The position numbers were made by a program, and so were the translations under genes. DNA of 5,965 nucleotides, from NCBI GenBank assembly GCA_030625445.1, contig DAOUQU010000108.1:1-5965 (forward strand). Direction: 5' to 3'. The stretch is from Gammaproteobacteria bacterium (GTDB lineage: Bacteria > Pseudomonadota > Gammaproteobacteria > Chromatiales > Chromatiaceae). The notes under the pieces were generated by a model that did not search any database, was not told the DNA's origin, and saw only the letters and a list, made by a program, of their open reading frames with translations. Below, one piece after another: positions 3,961 to 5,965 of this stretch; the first letter of the stretch is position 1, and every line of letters starts with the position of its first letter.

Positions 3961-5184
3961 ATGTCCCCGAATACCCCTGCATCCCTGAAACGCAGCCTTG
4001 GTTTCTGGCTGCTCCTCTTTTATGGATTAGGGAATATTCTCGGTGCGGGAATCTATGTGCTGGTGGGAAAAGTTGCGGCGCAGGCGGGTTATTTTGTACC
4101 GCTCTCATTCATGTTGGCGGCATTCGTTGCTGCTTTCAGCGCCTTTACCTATGCCGAGCTGTCAGCGCGCTATCCGTTTGCCGCCGGGGAAGCGGTCTAT
4201 CTGCAGAAAGGCTTTGGCGTGACCTGGTTGTCGAGCGCCACAGGTCTGTTGATTGCGATGGCCGGCATACTCTCTGCCGCAACCATTGCCCGCGGCTTTG
4301 TTGGCTATCTGCAGCTCTTCGTCGAAATTCCGCAGTGGCTGGCGATCGTTGTTTTGCTGTTCATGCTGGGGACAGTAGCGATCTGGGGTATCGCCGAGTC
4401 AGTCAAGGTGGCGGCTCTCTTTACCTTGTTGGAGATTTTCGGACTGCTGCTGATTATCTTCACAGGCAGTGCACAGCTTGAGAGACTTCCTCAGATTATT
4501 GAAAATCTGCCGGCTTTGAACCAGTGGCATTTGTGGCCGGGTATTTTCCTCGGCGCATTTCTGGCCTTCTATGCATTTATTGGTTTTGAGGATATGGTCA
4601 ATGTGGCGGAAGAGGTGCGTGAGCCGGAAATCAATATGCCGCGGGCGATCCTGTGGGCATTGATCACTGCAACCCTGCTGTATGCGATGGTGTCGCTGGT
4701 CGCAGTTGTGAATCTCTCCCCACAGCAGCTGGCTGCCAGTAAGGCGCCGCTGGCAGATCTCTACACTGCTGCAACAGGCAGGAAGCCCGTGGTGATCTCA
4801 TTGATCAGTCTGTTTGCTATCGTCAATGGAGCATTGATCCAGATTATTATGGCATCCCGGATTTTTTATGGGATGAGCCGGCGGGGATGGCTTCCCGCTA
4901 TACTTGGTCGGGTCAGCCGGCGTAGCCATACCCCGGTGATAGCCACACTGCTGGTGACATCTCTCATCATGGTATTGGCCTTGTGGTTTCCGCTGGTGAA
5001 ACTTGCAGCTTCCACGAGCTATCTGATCCTGAGTGTATTTCTGCTGGTCAATCTGGCGCTGCTGAGAATTCGTGCAATCTATCCACTACCGGCAAATGTC
5101 AGAGGCTATCCGGTGTGGGTTCCGCTGATGGGAGCAGCAGGTTCGCTGTTTTTACTGGTCGCTCAACTCATCTCCAGGAGTTGA
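3961..5184 (+). CDS. APC-superfamily permease (amino acid/polyamine type)
   Basis: This 407-residue inner-membrane transporter belongs to the APC superfamily (LeuT fold), which moves amino acids, polyamines or related amines by ion-coupled symport or exchange. TM1 carries the substrate-site motif GLGNILGAGIYVLVG (22-36). TM6 and its exit read FIGFEDMVNVAEEVREP (206-222), typical of the family, and YGMSRRGWLP (303-312) after TM8 is the usual cytoplasmic loop. I count about 11 hydrophobic segments: 14-35, 47-65, 88-111, 125-145, 150-169, 194-214, 228-251, 279-301, 325-343, 347-369 and 385-404. The canonical count is 12, so the last helix seems absent. AGGAG (3950-3954) sits 6 bases before the ATG. 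The gene is a single unit, convergent with trhA. The substrate cannot be told; family assignment is secure. Confidence 0.9.
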   Translation: MSPNTPASLKRSLGFWLLLFYGLGNILGAGIYVLVGKVAAQAGYFVPLSFMLAAFVAAFSAFTYAELSARYPFAAGEAVYLQKGFGVTWLSSATGLLIAMAGILSAATIARGFVGYLQLFVEIPQWLAIVVLLFMLGTVAIWGIAESVKVAALFTLLEIFGLLLIIFTGSAQLERLPQIIENLPALNQWHLWPGIFLGAFLAFYAFIGFEDMVNVAEEVREPEINMPRAILWALITATLLYAMVSLVAVVNLSPQQLAASKAPLADLYTAATGRKPVVISLISLFAIVNGALIQIIMASRIFYGMSRRGWLPAILGRVSRRSHTPVIATLLVTSLIMVLALWFPLVKLAASTSYLILSVFLLVNLALLRIRAIYPLPANVRGYPVWVPLMGAAGSLFLLVAQLISRS

Positions 5185-5185
5185 G
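5162..5185. repeat. 8-bp inverted repeat over the permease stop codon
   Basis: CTCAACTC (5162-5169) pairs with GAGTTGAG (5178-5185) around an 8-base loop, spanning the TGA stop. It lies between convergent genes, so it could slow either transcript, but there is no T-run on either side. Confidence 0.4.
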
Positions 5186-5232
5186 TTAGTGGCGGTCTTG
5201 TGTTCGTTATCAGGAGCCTGTCGGAGATGCTG

Positions 5233-5898
5233 TTATGCCAGTGGCGCGTCCGGAACGACGTAGAAGAGTATTGAGAAGAAGTGCAGTATGCTGCCTGCAA
5301 GTACGAAGATATGCCAGATAGCATGGTTGTAGGAGAGGTGTTCCCAGGCATAGAAAATGGCGCCCAGGGTGTAACTCAATCCCCCGGCCAACAGCAACAG
5401 CAGTCCACCGGTTTCCACATTTTCCAGCATGGGTTTGATGGCGATCACCACCAGCCAGCCCATGCCCAGGTAGAGAGCCAGCGACCAGCGGCGCAGCTTG
5501 CTGCTGCCCCAAAGTTCTATGTAGATGCCCAGGATGGCGATACCCCAGACCATGGCGAACAGGATCCATCCCCAGGAGCCGCGCAGAGAGACCAGCGTAA
5601 AGGGTGTATAGGTGCCTGCGATGAGGAGGAATATGGCGACATGATCCAGTTGTTGTAGGATTTTTTTGGCACCGGTATGGGGGATGCCGTGATAGAGGGT
5701 CGAGGCTGTGTAGAGCAGAATCAGAGTGGCGCCATAGATGGCAGTGCTGGTCACATGCCAGGCATCGCCGTAGAGGGATGAGAAGGCTACAAGTATGGCC
5801 AGCGCGGCGATGCTCAGCGGGATGCCAATGCCATGGGTAACGGCATGTGCTATCTCTTCGCCGACACTGTAGTTTTCTGAAAAGGCGTTGGCTTTCAC
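5233..5898 (-). CDS. trhA: TrhA / hemolysin III family (PAQR) membrane protein
   Basis: This is a 221-residue seven-helix inner-membrane protein of the PAQR/hemolysin III family (E. coli YqfA, now TrhA), linked to membrane homeostasis; the old 'hemolysin' name does not imply toxicity. Family residues that form the buried metal site are all visible: E14/E15 and H18 near the start, S66-x3-H70 (STLYH), D85-H86, and H192-x3-H196 in the last helix (NHAIWHIFVLAGSILHFF). Length is typical. The start is GTG at 5898, supported by AGGA (5905-5908) 6 bases upstream and by the family-like N-terminus; the next ATG would lose it. It has its own promoter upstream and ends 48 bases from the permease stop, convergently. 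The product is intact and the identification very secure. Confidence 0.94.
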   Translation of the reverse strand: MKANAFSENYSVGEEIAHAVTHGIGIPLSIAALAILVAFSSLYGDAWHVTSTAIYGATLILLYTASTLYHGIPHTGAKKILQQLDHVAIFLLIAGTYTPFTLVSLRGSWGWILFAMVWGIAILGIYIELWGSSKLRRWSLALYLGMGWLVVIAIKPMLENVETGGLLLLLAGGLSYTLGAIFYAWEHLSYNHAIWHIFVLAGSILHFFSILFYVVPDAPLA

Positions 5899-5927
5899 GA
5901 TGGTTCCTGATTTCAGCCTGTGTCCGC

Positions 5928-5956
5928 ATCATAGCTGAGCTGATCACTCTGTGCAA
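5928..5956 (-). promoter_or_regulatory. Sigma-70 type promoter of trhA
   Basis: On the minus strand, TTGCAC (5951-5956) and TATGAT (5928-5933, 5/6 match) are spaced by exactly 17 bases. Transcription would start near 5921, with a leader of about 22 bases before the GTG. Confidence 0.55.
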
Positions 5957-5965
5957 AGTGAGTGA

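Noticed and set aside
5162..5232. Rho-independent terminator between the permease and trhA
   Set aside because: The 8-bp stem is AT-mixed and overlaps the stop codon, and no T-run follows on either strand.
5281..5658. Plus-strand frame opposite trhA
   Set aside because: It is antisense to a secure gene and Gln-rich from the reverse of Leu-rich membrane codons.
5210..5956. 248-codon minus-strand frame over trhA
   Set aside because: It is a shifted-frame shadow of trhA, rich in His, Arg and Pro, while the trhA frame carries all PAQR residues.

Overview
The window looks like a chromosomal segment of a gammaproteobacterium. The evidence is a MazG of exactly the length I recall for the E. coli enzyme (263 aa), a DUF2062 protein, a TrhA/hemolysin III protein, a YefM-YoeB type toxin-antitoxin pair and an FNR-type box. 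Base composition appears moderate and several short intergenic stretches are AT-richer. The species cannot be named from this sequence; a free-living or symbiotic environmental proteobacterium is a guess.

Layout, left to right. (1) 18-329, minus: a small, acidic, probably exported protein of unknown function. (2) 552-1343, plus: mazG, a house-cleaning nucleoside triphosphate pyrophosphohydrolase, divergent from gene 1. (3) 1376-1455: an 80-bp imperfect palindrome with CGTCATTGCGAGG ends, lying almost exactly midway between two convergent genes. (4) 1490-2012, minus: a yefM-yoeB type II toxin-antitoxin operon. Its reading frames overlap by 20 bp, and a promoter and operator-like dyad lie just upstream. 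(5) 2013-2342: 330 bp with no gene, holding the toxin-antitoxin promoter and, at 2194-2207, a perfect FNR/Anr box ahead of the next gene. (6) 2343-2795, plus: a four-helix protein resembling the hemerythrin/HHE family but lacking most of the metal-binding histidines. (7) 2799-3308, minus: a DUF2062 membrane protein, convergent with gene 6 across a 3-bp gap. (8) 3309-3960: about 650 bp that is largely non-coding. It holds several dyads and one weakly supported 59-codon reading frame on the minus strand. (9) 3961-5184, plus: an APC-superfamily amino-acid/polyamine type permease. (10) 5233-5898, minus: a TrhA/hemolysin III (PAQR) membrane protein with its own promoter, convergent with the permease.

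The genes do not form one pathway. Most are single-gene units in divergent or convergent pairs; the only operon is the toxin-antitoxin pair. The stretch 1344-2342 (palindrome plus toxin-antitoxin) reads as accessory material set among housekeeping genes. I found no convincing new multi-gene system. The observation most worth following is the ligand-poor hemerythrin-like protein behind a consensus FNR box, which suggests an oxygen- or nitric-oxide-linked protein that may no longer bind a di-iron centre.
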